Below are positions 1 through 8,388 of a stretch of 64,000 nucleotides of DNA, one piece after another. The notes beneath the pieces were generated by a model. That model did no database searches. It was not told the origin of the DNA and saw nothing but the letters and a program-made list of their open reading frames with translations. Source of the stretch: Candidatus Peregrinibacteria bacterium RIFOXYB2_FULL_33_20 (lineage in GTDB: Bacteria; Patescibacteriota; Gracilibacteria; UBA1369; GWF2-33-10); the NCBI GenBank assembly GCA_001788835.1, contig MFXK01000013.1, positions 18,922 through 82,921 of the forward strand. Reading direction: 5' to 3'. The position numbers and the translations under genes are program-made. Within the stretch, counting starts at the first letter, position 1, and every line of letters begins with the position of its first letter.

Positions 1-303
1 ACGTGCTACAATGGCCAGTACAGAGGGTAGCAATATGGTAACATGGAGCCAATCCCTAAAACTGGTCAAAGTTCGGATTGAGGGCTGCAACTCGCCCTCA
101 TGAAGCTGGAATCGCTAGTAACCGTAAGTCAGCCATATTACGGTGAATCCGTTCCTGGGCCTTGTACTCACCGCCCGTCAAGTCATGAAAGGTGGAAGCA
201 CCCGAAGCCCCCGCAATTTGCGGGGTCCACGGTGAAATCACTGATTGGGACTAAGTCGTAACAAGGTATCTGTAGGAGAACCTGCGGATGGAACATTCCC
301 TTA
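1..303 (+). rRNA. rrs: 16S ribosomal RNA, 3' portion (5' part lies outside the window)
   Basis: Conserved 16S motifs: acgtgctacaatgg, ctcatgaagctggaatcgctagtaa, cttgtactcaccgcccgtcaag, gtcgtaacaaggta, gtaggagaacctgcgg (helix 45). The 3' end is approximate because the canonical CACCTCCTTA is absent. Confidence 0.97.
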
Positions 304-326
304 TAGGGGAATATTTGCTGCGAGTT

Positions 327-448
327 CTTATAGCTCATTTCTGGTTGTTGGTTCGTGGATGAACTTTGAGGTGGTAGACTAGCTATATGCTAGAAATACT
401 GCTCTCAATAGTGAGTTTTCGAGTCAATAACTAGAAATGAGCTATAAG
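327..448 (+). other. Long stem enclosing an 86-nt loop just downstream of 16S; possible rRNA-processing stem or structured RNA
   Basis: cttatagctcatttctgg (327-344) pairs with ctagaaatgagctataag (431-448): 17 Watson-Crick pairs plus one GU. Inner hairpin ctagc-tatat-gctag. Confidence 0.6.
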
Positions 449-562
449 ACACATCGTCAGCTACCGAGTAAGAATATGCAAATGTTCTTAGTAACAAAAT
501 TTTTCAGGAATACGATTCTCTATTACATTCGGGGTGTTAAGGAAATTTTAATCTGTGTTAGT

Positions 563-2320
563 TTAATATATATCTTCTAAATAGCACATTTCACAGTAAA
601 CTAGCTCTTCCCTTTCAGGTGAGTATGTAGAAAAAATTTCCTTTTCGCATTTTATACATTTCCTTCTCCAAAGTTTCCTTGGATTTCGAAGTGATATTCG
701 ATCCAAATATCTTTGATCTGGATGTTTTCTTGGAATTGGCAAATTCATTTTTCTGTAAAAATCTAGTTCAGATTTTATAATTTTAAATGGATGATTCGTA
801 GAAATATGTGAATCGCATATTTCTACAGGTAAAATCGCCCAATTTAAAATATCATCTGGGATCTCATTTATTGTTTCTGGCAATAAATTTGCAGGGATTG
901 TTTTTTCAACGTGAGGAAATTCTGGTTCATAATCAGACCATGTAAAAACATGATTAATCGCGTTTTTATGATTTAAAGGATAATATTCTGGTGCTCTTGA
1001 TTGATTATATGCAAACGGAGAAAAATTAATTGGGAAAAACTCACCCCATTGCGCTAAAGCTTCGTGGGGTACAGCCCCATTTTGTCTATCCTCCGAAGCT
1101 TTAGCGTAGGAGGACATGTGTTCAATGATTTTTGGAACTAATATGTTGTATTCTTCTTTTGAATATTGTTTATTCAAAATGCAATATTGTTTTTGATTTA
1201 AACCTGCACAGCCAAAACAATTATTACAGTTTTGCGTACAATCACAGTAAATTGAATTTCTATTATCATATGTGAAATGGCAAAATAGACAGTTATATCC
1301 ATTGCTTATTGCATGACATTCACACATTAATTCAGCCCATCCAACATGATAAACATCCATACAATCTTTTGTGTCTATTGCATCTATACAATATTTGCAG
1401 TCTTCCATGTTTATACAATCAAAGCAGGAATTGCAGTTTTTGGTATAAAATAGTAAATCGCCAGAAGAATCAATTGCTTGAATTGAATATGTGGCTTGAT
1501 GAATTGCGATGGTTTTTTTTGACTTAATATATTCAAGCTTAAATTTTTCTATTTCAGAATATCTGAATTGCAAAATTTTATTTATTTCTATTTCATAATC
1601 TTTTTTTGAATATTGTTTGTTTCGAATACAGTATTCTTTATTTCTTAAATTCCAGCACATGAAACAATTTTTACAATTTATACAATCATAACAAAACCAA
1701 ACATTTTGGCATCGTTTTATGAATTCACAGTAAAATGTCATGTAGCTTCCCCAAGCATAATAAGTTTCATAACAAAGTTCTGATCCTTCGTTTAAATAAG
1801 AAGAATCAACACAATCTTTGCAATTTTTAATAACCCAATCAGAATAAAATATATTTTCTGAGTCAAAGGTGACTGATGACATATAACAATTTTTGTTTTT
1901 ACCAGAATGATTTGTGAATATTGAATTTTCACTGTGTTTGTTGACTAATGCAACTCTCGGTACTTGTAATTGTAACTCTCTAAATTGATCAAAAAATGAC
2001 CTGCTGAAGTCAAAATCTCTACCATATTTCATTGCGTCCCATTTGTCAGACCACCAAATTTCCTGTTCATATATTTTGAAAGGAGAATCTGGTGGATACA
2101 TTGAAATTATATTTTTTCCTGTAAAATCACTTTTTCTTTTATACATAAAACGTTCATTTCTATAAGCAAGTCTTCTTTGTTGTCTGCAATTAAAGCAAAG
2201 ATTTGGTGGTGGAATTAAATATTTTTTCCCATTAAAAACGGGAGATAGTTTTTCATAAAATTTTAAATCTTCTGATGTTATTTCAAAATTTTGACAACAT
2301 TGTTTACAAATTTTTTGCAT
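563..2320 (-). CDS. Cys-rich protein of the CxxC...NKxYCIxNKQYSKxxY repeat type (zinc-ribbon-like, hypothetical)
   Basis: 585-aa ORF with many CxxC motifs and two copies of 'YCI(R/L)NKQYSK(K/E)(D/E)Y'. Confidence 0.8.
   Translation of the reverse strand: MQKICKQCCQNFEITSEDLKFYEKLSPVFNGKKYLIPPPNLCFNCRQQRRLAYRNERFMYKRKSDFTGKNIISMYPPDSPFKIYEQEIWWSDKWDAMKYGRDFDFSRSFFDQFRELQLQVPRVALVNKHSENSIFTNHSGKNKNCYMSSVTFDSENIFYSDWVIKNCKDCVDSSYLNEGSELCYETYYAWGSYMTFYCEFIKRCQNVWFCYDCINCKNCFMCWNLRNKEYCIRNKQYSKKDYEIEINKILQFRYSEIEKFKLEYIKSKKTIAIHQATYSIQAIDSSGDLLFYTKNCNSCFDCINMEDCKYCIDAIDTKDCMDVYHVGWAELMCECHAISNGYNCLFCHFTYDNRNSIYCDCTQNCNNCFGCAGLNQKQYCILNKQYSKEEYNILVPKIIEHMSSYAKASEDRQNGAVPHEALAQWGEFFPINFSPFAYNQSRAPEYYPLNHKNAINHVFTWSDYEPEFPHVEKTIPANLLPETINEIPDDILNWAILPVEICDSHISTNHPFKIIKSELDFYRKMNLPIPRKHPDQRYLDRISLRNPRKLWRRKCIKCEKEIFSTYSPEREELVYCEMCYLEDIY
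1042..1117. repeat. Palindromic repeat in-frame in the Cys-rich CDS (encodes SSYAKASEDRQNGAVPHEALAQWGE)
   Basis: Inverted copies gcgctaaagcttcg and cgaagctttagcgt. Same core as in cysS at 8776-8830. Confidence 0.75.
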
Positions 2321-2479
2321 AAATTTTTAATTATTTAATTGGATCAAATTATAATTTTTTTTAAAAAACTGTCTAGATTCTTGCGAATAGTAGTTTTTAT
2401 ATGTTAATTTATATTGCTTCTATATTCATTTTTTGGTATATTTAAAGTGTTGATAATTTAAGTCAACTCATTTTATATT

Positions 2480-3238
2480 ATGAATCAAAAATTTCTAGAA
2501 AAACTTGGCATGACAAAAAAAGAAGTAGTTTTATATTTAAAATTGTTGGAATTTGGTGAAGCAAGGGTGAATAATCTTGCAAAAGCAATCGATGAGAATA
2601 GAACTTCAACTTATAGTTTACTTAATTCAATGTTGAAAAAAGGATTTGTTAATTTTTATGAAAAAAGAAATATAAAAATATTTTCAGCAACAAATCCACA
2701 AATTTTAATTGGTCATTTTGTTGATGATGGAAAAATTCTTAAAAGTTTTTTACCAGAACTTCTCGCTATCACAAATAAGTATGCGCAAAAACCAAAAATT
2801 ACTTTTTATGAAGGGGTTGAAGGTATTAAACAAATAGGGGAGATGCTTTTGGAAATTCCAGGATCAACAAGATATAGTTTTATGGGGTTTGATAAAAATA
2901 CAATTCATCCTGAAGTTAATAAATATTATGAAGAAGACTTTTTAAATCGTCGTATCGCAAGAGGCATTAAATATATTGGTATTGTTACAGGATCTTTGCC
3001 AATGGCGACACAGTATTCTCATGATGATAAATCACATTTGCGTGAACTGAAATATATTGATGCTAAAATTTTTCCAATTCAGATTCATATAGATATTTTT
3101 GAAAAAAATAAAGTGGCTATTTATTCATATCACAAAGATGATTTGGTTGGAGTTGTTATTGAGCATGAACATTTTTATATAACTATGAAAACCGTTTTTA
3201 AATTAGCCTGGGCAGGGGTTGATTCTTTTAGAAAGTAA
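2480..3238 (+). CDS. TrmB-family transcriptional regulator
   Basis: N-terminal wHTH 'LGMTKKEVVLYLKLLEFGEARVNNLAKAIDENRTSTYSLLNSMLKKGFV', then a TrmB-like effector region. Confidence 0.8.
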   Translation: MNQKFLEKLGMTKKEVVLYLKLLEFGEARVNNLAKAIDENRTSTYSLLNSMLKKGFVNFYEKRNIKIFSATNPQILIGHFVDDGKILKSFLPELLAITNKYAQKPKITFYEGVEGIKQIGEMLLEIPGSTRYSFMGFDKNTIHPEVNKYYEEDFLNRRIARGIKYIGIVTGSLPMATQYSHDDKSHLRELKYIDAKIFPIQIHIDIFEKNKVAIYSYHKDDLVGVVIEHEHFYITMKTVFKLAWAGVDSFRK

Positions 3239-3284
3239 ATTTAAAATTATTTTGTGTAAAATTTTCAAACAATAATTTTTTTTT

Positions 3285-3590
3285 ATGACACAATGTATTG
3301 CGTGTAGTATGCCGATGGTAAACAAAGAGGATTTTGGCTGTGGAAACGAAAAAGCTTTAACTTGTATTCATTGCACAAAGGCGGATGGTACTGTGAAAAG
3401 CTGTGAAGAGATTTTTGAAGGAGGGGTACGGTTTTTTATGAGTGCAACATCTGCATCAAGATTGGAAGCCGAAAAATTAACTCGCAAAAACATGAAAAAT
3501 TTATCTTACTGGCAAGATAAAAAATGTTCATGTTTGGATGGGGAAGTGGCAACAGATAAAGAGTTTGGAGAGGCTATGGGGAGGTTATAG
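3285..3590 (+). CDS. Small putative zinc-ribbon protein
   Basis: 101 aa; 'CIACSMPM..DFG.GNEKALTCIHCTKADGTVKSCEEIFEGGVRFF' pattern. Confidence 0.7.
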   Translation: MTQCIACSMPMVNKEDFGCGNEKALTCIHCTKADGTVKSCEEIFEGGVRFFMSATSASRLEAEKLTRKNMKNLSYWQDKKCSCLDGEVATDKEFGEAMGRL

Positions 3591-3661
3591 ACATATATGT
3601 TTTGATTTTTGCTTTATTTTTATAAAAATATTATAATTTATTTAGATTTATTTTTAGTTTC

Positions 3662-3787
3662 ATGCAAACAAAATTATTAAATTATAGAATAATAGTTAGT
3701 CCAGATATTGAGACTGGTTCAGGTAAAAGGGGGTATACAGCTTTTTGCCCTACTTTGGGTGTGGTTGATGATTTAGAGCAATCCTAA
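3662..3787 (+). pseudogene. HicB-like antitoxin remnant (truncated or frameshifted)
   Basis: Translation MQTKLLNYRIIVSPDIETGSGKRGYTAFCPTLGVVDDLEQS* matches the HicB-type N-terminus. A further HicB-like stretch (KQIDLSVEEFLKI) continues out of frame. Confidence 0.65.
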
Positions 3788-3906
3788 AACAAATCGATCT
3801 TTCTGTTGAAGAATTTTTGAAGATTTATTGAAAATTTTCAGTTTTTTATGTATGTAACATTGAAGAGGTTAAAAATATATTCTTTGGTTAATGATTTCTA
3901 TCGGAT

Positions 3907-3935
3907 TTGACATCATGTCAATGAGTTGTAATACT
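3907..3935 (+). promoter_or_regulatory. Putative sigma-70 promoter overlapping a perfect palindrome upstream of the sigma factor gene
   Basis: TTGACA (3907-3912), 17-nt spacer, AATACT (3930-3935). TTGACATcATGTCAA (3907-3921) is a perfect 7-1-7 inverted repeat. Confidence 0.5.
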
Positions 3936-3960
3936 GTAAATAGTTTTTGATATTTATAGT

Positions 3961-6216
3961 ATGAGTATATCGAATGCTCAATCAGAAGGATTAGAAACAA
4001 AAGTAAGAATAACAACTTTTATTGAGGATAATTCATATTATTTTTCATGGCTTAATACTGATAGAACAGGTGTAAGAAGAAAAGTTTTGATGACAATAGC
4101 AGCAGCAAGTGATCAAGGTTGTATAACATTGAATGCATTATCACAACGATCAGATATATCTTTACGAGATATTAATTTAGCAGTTGATGATATTAGAGAT
4201 TCCCTTCGAAAAACATTTGATGGTGATGGTAGAACATGGGACATGCCTTTTTTAAGTTTAGATAAGTCAGGAAATACAGTTATGTTAAAATTAAGTGCTT
4301 GTATGGAAAAACCAGCAATACTTGGAGAAGGAATTGACATAGATACAGCTACAGCAGAATTATCTACTTTTCTTCCATGTATAAGTCATTGTGAAAAAGG
4401 AATGCCATTATCTGAACAAACGTTTCAAATTTTAAATGAGAGGGATAATATTTACATTTTATTAGATGATTTCCATCAACAATTATTTTCTACAGCGCAA
4501 CCATTAATAAGTAATTTAAGAGAAAGAACGTTAGCGGAAAGAGCGTTGCAAATATTACTTTTTTGTCATCAACATAATCCGAAATTGATAATATCTTGTT
4601 CGCAAATGAGACAATTATTGGGAAATATTTCAAGATTAAGTTTTATGACTGCTCTTAAGAATAGACTTAGTAAAAAAACGCAAATTGAAATAAGCCGTCC
4701 TGATCATCAAAGAGGATTATGTTTAGTGGTATTAAGTGTACCACTTGATCGATATCAGGGAATAAGTCATGTTATTATTAATCTTCAAATTGTTCAAGAA
4801 GTAGATTCTTATAAAGTGTCGCCTTTGCCTGCTATTAAAATGCCATTACCAGCTTTACCTGAATTAAGGTTAATACATAATGAATGTGTAATAAGTCCAT
4901 TATTGTCTCCAAAAGGTGATCATGGTTTGCGTCTTGTAAGAGAAGTTGAAGAACTAAAAATGGGAAATTCAGGTCAAATATTTGGTAATACTGTGGAAGC
5001 AAAAGATAGTGTGGCTGAACCAGTCGTAATAAGAAAAATGAGAGGACAAAGAGGACAAAGAGGTTTAGCTCAATCTTCGCTTCCAGCAATAACAAGTGAC
5101 GCTATTCCTGATGTTCAAACTGAAGAACCAAAAGTAGTTGAACCAAAAGTAGTTGAATCAGCAGGTGGGTCAGATTTAATAGATGAAATATTTGATAATG
5201 GGAACGAAGTGATTGATTTTAGTAAAGATTGTGTGCCTGAAATAGTTGTGAATGAAGTTGAATTGCCAGATGATATTGGACCATCAGATGATGATCTTCG
5301 GATATTAGAACAAGAATTAATAGATGAAAAATATAAAAAAAGAAGAGAGCGAACACAAAAAAGACGCAATAAATCAACACCGACTTCTTCTCCTATAGCA
5401 GATGATGCGGTGGATGAATGGTTTACTGATGAAGGGCAAACACGAATTATATTGTCTGCACAGGCTGGTGATGAGCAGGATAAATGGTTATTAATTCGAG
5501 GGGTAGATAAATATGTATGGAAAATAGCTTGTCGTATATCTTGTGGTAATCGTCAAATAGTAGCTGATTTACATCAGGAAGGATTATTGGGTGTATTAAA
5601 AGCTTTGGAAAAATTTGATTTAAATAGAGGGTTTAAGTTTTCTACTTATGCAACATGGTGGATTAGGCAAGTTATGTTGAGAGCTTTGCAAGAAAGATAT
5701 TATTCTGGTGCGGTAAGAAGGCCTTGTTATGTAGAAGAATTGGATTATCAAATACGTCAAATAGAAAGACGTTTGATTGCTCAAGGTATTGATTCGCCTA
5801 CTGATTTAGATATTGCAGAAGCCTCGGATGGAATTTTTACTGAACAGCGTGTACGACAAATAAAGGGTAGTAAGTCGTTATCTGTATCTCTTGATGCATC
5901 AGCTCACAAAGAGACTTCTCGAGGTCCAAATGAGAGGCAATTACATGAAGAAATACCAGGAGATGACGGAAGAAAGGTGGCAGATACTATACAGTTAAGA
6001 AGAGCATTGATGGAAGCAATAATGTTATTACCTAAGAGACAAAAGGAAGTTATAATAGCACTTTATGGTATGGGCAATGAACGATATGGGGAAGGTCAAA
6101 CTTTAGAAAAGATTGGTGAGGGATTGGGGATTACAAGAGAGGCAGTTAGACAAAGAAAAGGAAAAGCCTTGAAACGACTGAGGAAAAAATGCGCACTATT
6201 AAAAGAATATTTGTAG
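3961..6216 (+). CDS. RpoD-family sigma-70 factor with about 480-aa N-terminal extension
   Basis: C-terminal sigma regions 2-4: 'DLHQEGLLGVLKALEKFDLNRGFKFSTYATWWIRQVMLRAL' and 'LPKRQKEVIIALYGMG...TLEKIGEGLGITREAVRQRKGKALKRLR'. Confidence 0.93.
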   Translation: MSISNAQSEGLETKVRITTFIEDNSYYFSWLNTDRTGVRRKVLMTIAAASDQGCITLNALSQRSDISLRDINLAVDDIRDSLRKTFDGDGRTWDMPFLSLDKSGNTVMLKLSACMEKPAILGEGIDIDTATAELSTFLPCISHCEKGMPLSEQTFQILNERDNIYILLDDFHQQLFSTAQPLISNLRERTLAERALQILLFCHQHNPKLIISCSQMRQLLGNISRLSFMTALKNRLSKKTQIEISRPDHQRGLCLVVLSVPLDRYQGISHVIINLQIVQEVDSYKVSPLPAIKMPLPALPELRLIHNECVISPLLSPKGDHGLRLVREVEELKMGNSGQIFGNTVEAKDSVAEPVVIRKMRGQRGQRGLAQSSLPAITSDAIPDVQTEEPKVVEPKVVESAGGSDLIDEIFDNGNEVIDFSKDCVPEIVVNEVELPDDIGPSDDDLRILEQELIDEKYKKRRERTQKRRNKSTPTSSPIADDAVDEWFTDEGQTRIILSAQAGDEQDKWLLIRGVDKYVWKIACRISCGNRQIVADLHQEGLLGVLKALEKFDLNRGFKFSTYATWWIRQVMLRALQERYYSGAVRRPCYVEELDYQIRQIERRLIAQGIDSPTDLDIAEASDGIFTEQRVRQIKGSKSLSVSLDASAHKETSRGPNERQLHEEIPGDDGRKVADTIQLRRALMEAIMLLPKRQKEVIIALYGMGNERYGEGQTLEKIGEGLGITREAVRQRKGKALKRLRKKCALLKEYL

Positions 6217-6294
6217 CATGTGGGATTATTCAATTTGAAACTTTAAAATCTAAAGTCTATGCTGTAATTGTTTTATTTTTAAAAACATAAATTT

Positions 6295-7707
6295 ATGTCT
6301 ACAGATTCTACTTTTGATAAATTTAATTGTTGGGCAAGGAATTCTGTGAGTTTGAAATTGTTCACAATTGGGATTTTAATTTTAATACTTTTGATTCCGC
6401 AGGGGATTATTGGGAGTTTGATAAATGAAAGAGAGAATAGAAGTTTTGAAGTAAAATCCGACATAAGTTCTAAATGGGGTGAGAGACAAGTTGTTGGAGG
6501 GCCAGTTTTGACTTTGCCTTTTTATAAATATTTGATTGATGATAAAGGTGTTGTAAAAAAAGAAACTTCTTATGCGCATTTTTTACCTGAAAATTTAAAT
6601 ATAAATGGAGATCTAAATACTGAAACAAGAAGCAGGGGAATTTATGATACAGTTGTTTATAAGACAATTTTGAATTTAAAGGGTGATTTTGCTTATCCAG
6701 ATATTGCCTCGCTAGGATTAAATGAAAATGATGTTTTGTGGGATAAGGCGTATTTGTCTTTTGGAGTGAATGATATGAAAGGTTTGAATAAGGAACCAAC
6801 ATTAAATTTTGATACAGAAACGAATCTTCATTTAAGTTCATCACAAGCAGGGCAAAGTATTTTTAGTTCAGAATTGGTCTATTCATTACCAATAAATATT
6901 AAAGAAACACAAAATAATTTTTATTCATTTTCTTTGAATTTAGATCTTAATGGAAGTGAGGAAATATATTTTATGCCTTTGGGAAGAGAAACTAACGTGT
7001 CTTTACAATCTTCATGGATCAATCCTAGTTTTGATGGATCATTTTTGCCTGATGAAAGGAATATTACAAAAGATGGATTTGATGCGAAATGGAAAGTTTT
7101 GGCTATAAATAGAAATTATCCACAAGCATGGATAAATAATGCTTATAATTTTGACTCTAATTTGCTAGAACCTCAAGAGTCAGATTTCCGATATAATGAT
7201 GGTCCAACAACTGCTATTTTGGACTCTCAAGTGTATGAATTTGGAGTGAAATTTCTGTTGCCAGTGGATATTTATCAGAAAAACGTTCGTTCTGTGAAAT
7301 ATGCAGGGATGGCAATTGCACTTACATTTTTAGCGTTTTTCTTTGCTGAAATATTTAATAAAAAAAGATTTCATCCAATACAATATCTTTTGGTTGGGTT
7401 TGCAGTAAGTATTTTTTATTTACTTTTACTTTCAATTTCAGAACATCTTGAGTTCGGATATGCATATTTGATTTCAACGGTTTCAACAGTGTTTTTGGTC
7501 ACATTGTATGCAAAAGCTGTATTTCAAAATAATAAAGAAAGTTTAGTTTTAGGCGTAATTTTAACTTTGATATATGGATTTTTCTATACACTTCTTCAGT
7601 TACAAGATTATTCACTTCTAATCGGCTCAATCGGAATTTTCTTGATATTGGCGTTGTGTATGTTTATGAGCAGGAAGATTGATTGGTATGGGGTGAAGAT
7701 GAAGTAA
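6295..7707 (+). CDS. creD: CreD-family inner membrane protein
   Basis: 'SLKLFTIGILILILLIPQGIIGSLINERENRSFEV...GERQVVGGPVLTLPF' and multiple C-terminal TM helices. Confidence 0.85.
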   Translation: MSTDSTFDKFNCWARNSVSLKLFTIGILILILLIPQGIIGSLINERENRSFEVKSDISSKWGERQVVGGPVLTLPFYKYLIDDKGVVKKETSYAHFLPENLNINGDLNTETRSRGIYDTVVYKTILNLKGDFAYPDIASLGLNENDVLWDKAYLSFGVNDMKGLNKEPTLNFDTETNLHLSSSQAGQSIFSSELVYSLPINIKETQNNFYSFSLNLDLNGSEEIYFMPLGRETNVSLQSSWINPSFDGSFLPDERNITKDGFDAKWKVLAINRNYPQAWINNAYNFDSNLLEPQESDFRYNDGPTTAILDSQVYEFGVKFLLPVDIYQKNVRSVKYAGMAIALTFLAFFFAEIFNKKRFHPIQYLLVGFAVSIFYLLLLSISEHLEFGYAYLISTVSTVFLVTLYAKAVFQNNKESLVLGVILTLIYGFFYTLLQLQDYSLLIGSIGIFLILALCMFMSRKIDWYGVKMK

Positions 7708-7825
7708 AAATAGAATATTAGTGAATAATTTTAATGTTCAGGTTGCATTATCTATTTATCAGTATTTCTGTTAAATTGTAATATTATTTTGGAATATGGT
7801 AAACGAATTTTTACTCGTATTTTGA

Positions 7826-7854
7826 TTGACAGGTTAGCGTGATAATGCTACACT
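7826..7854 (+). promoter_or_regulatory. Putative sigma-70 promoter
   Basis: TTGACA (7826-7831), 17-nt spacer, TACACT (7849-7854), upstream of the ATG at 7879. Confidence 0.45.
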
Positions 7855-7878
7855 ATTAAATAATCTAAATTTATAAAT

Positions 7879-8355
7879 ATGGCTCATTTAGTTGCTGAAA
7901 TGTTGGACGTAAATCCTGGAATCACAAGAATATTCCCAGATATTAATAGAATGGTTCCTGCTGAGATAGTGCGGTTGGGTTATGCTCCTGAATTTGAATG
8001 GAAAAAAACACAAGTGCTACCTCAAAATATTGCCGAGGTAAGAATAGCAATTAAATCAGTTGCAGAAAAAATGATTCGAGAGGGGAAATTGATACCTTTT
8101 GATATTGATTTATTTTCTTGTAAACTTGGATGGTTAAGTGGTGTAATTACAGAACATGTTACGACTTCAGAAGAATTAAAACAGTTAGCAACTGATGCTG
8201 GGTTTAAGATAAGTAAGTTTAATTTTGCCCAATCAACAGATAATGTCTGCTTTAGCTTATTAGATTATTGTCGTAGGGAAAGAAATTTAGATTTATTTAA
8301 TGCTTTTTTAATAGGAGTTTTTAACAAACATCCAGCTTTTGTAACATTGCTTTGA
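7879..8355 (+). CDS. Hypothetical protein (158 aa)
   Basis: Intact ORF with an upstream promoter-like element; no family recognised. Confidence 0.7.
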   Translation: MAHLVAEMLDVNPGITRIFPDINRMVPAEIVRLGYAPEFEWKKTQVLPQNIAEVRIAIKSVAEKMIREGKLIPFDIDLFSCKLGWLSGVITEHVTTSEELKQLATDAGFKISKFNFAQSTDNVCFSLLDYCRRERNLDLFNAFLIGVFNKHPAFVTLL

Positions 8356-8388
8356 AATAAATAAGGATAAGGAATGATAAAAATTAAT

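Noticed and set aside
304-562. Possible 23S rRNA start after 16S
   Set aside because: No recognisable 23S 5' motifs before the opposite-strand CDS at 563; spacer only.
1309-1527. Plus-strand ORF of 72 aa in the ORF track
   Set aside because: Antisense shadow of the Cys-rich CDS with low-complexity His/Tyr/Cys composition. The same reasoning applies to most 60-140 aa ORFs overlapping long genes (e.g. 4113-4340, 6470-6844, 10332-10841, 13770-13997, 32566-32991, 48288-48632).
5100-5160. Tandem repeat ccaaaagtagttgaa in the sigma factor as a mobile element
   Set aside because: Only two short copies in a low-complexity linker; ordinary slippage duplication.
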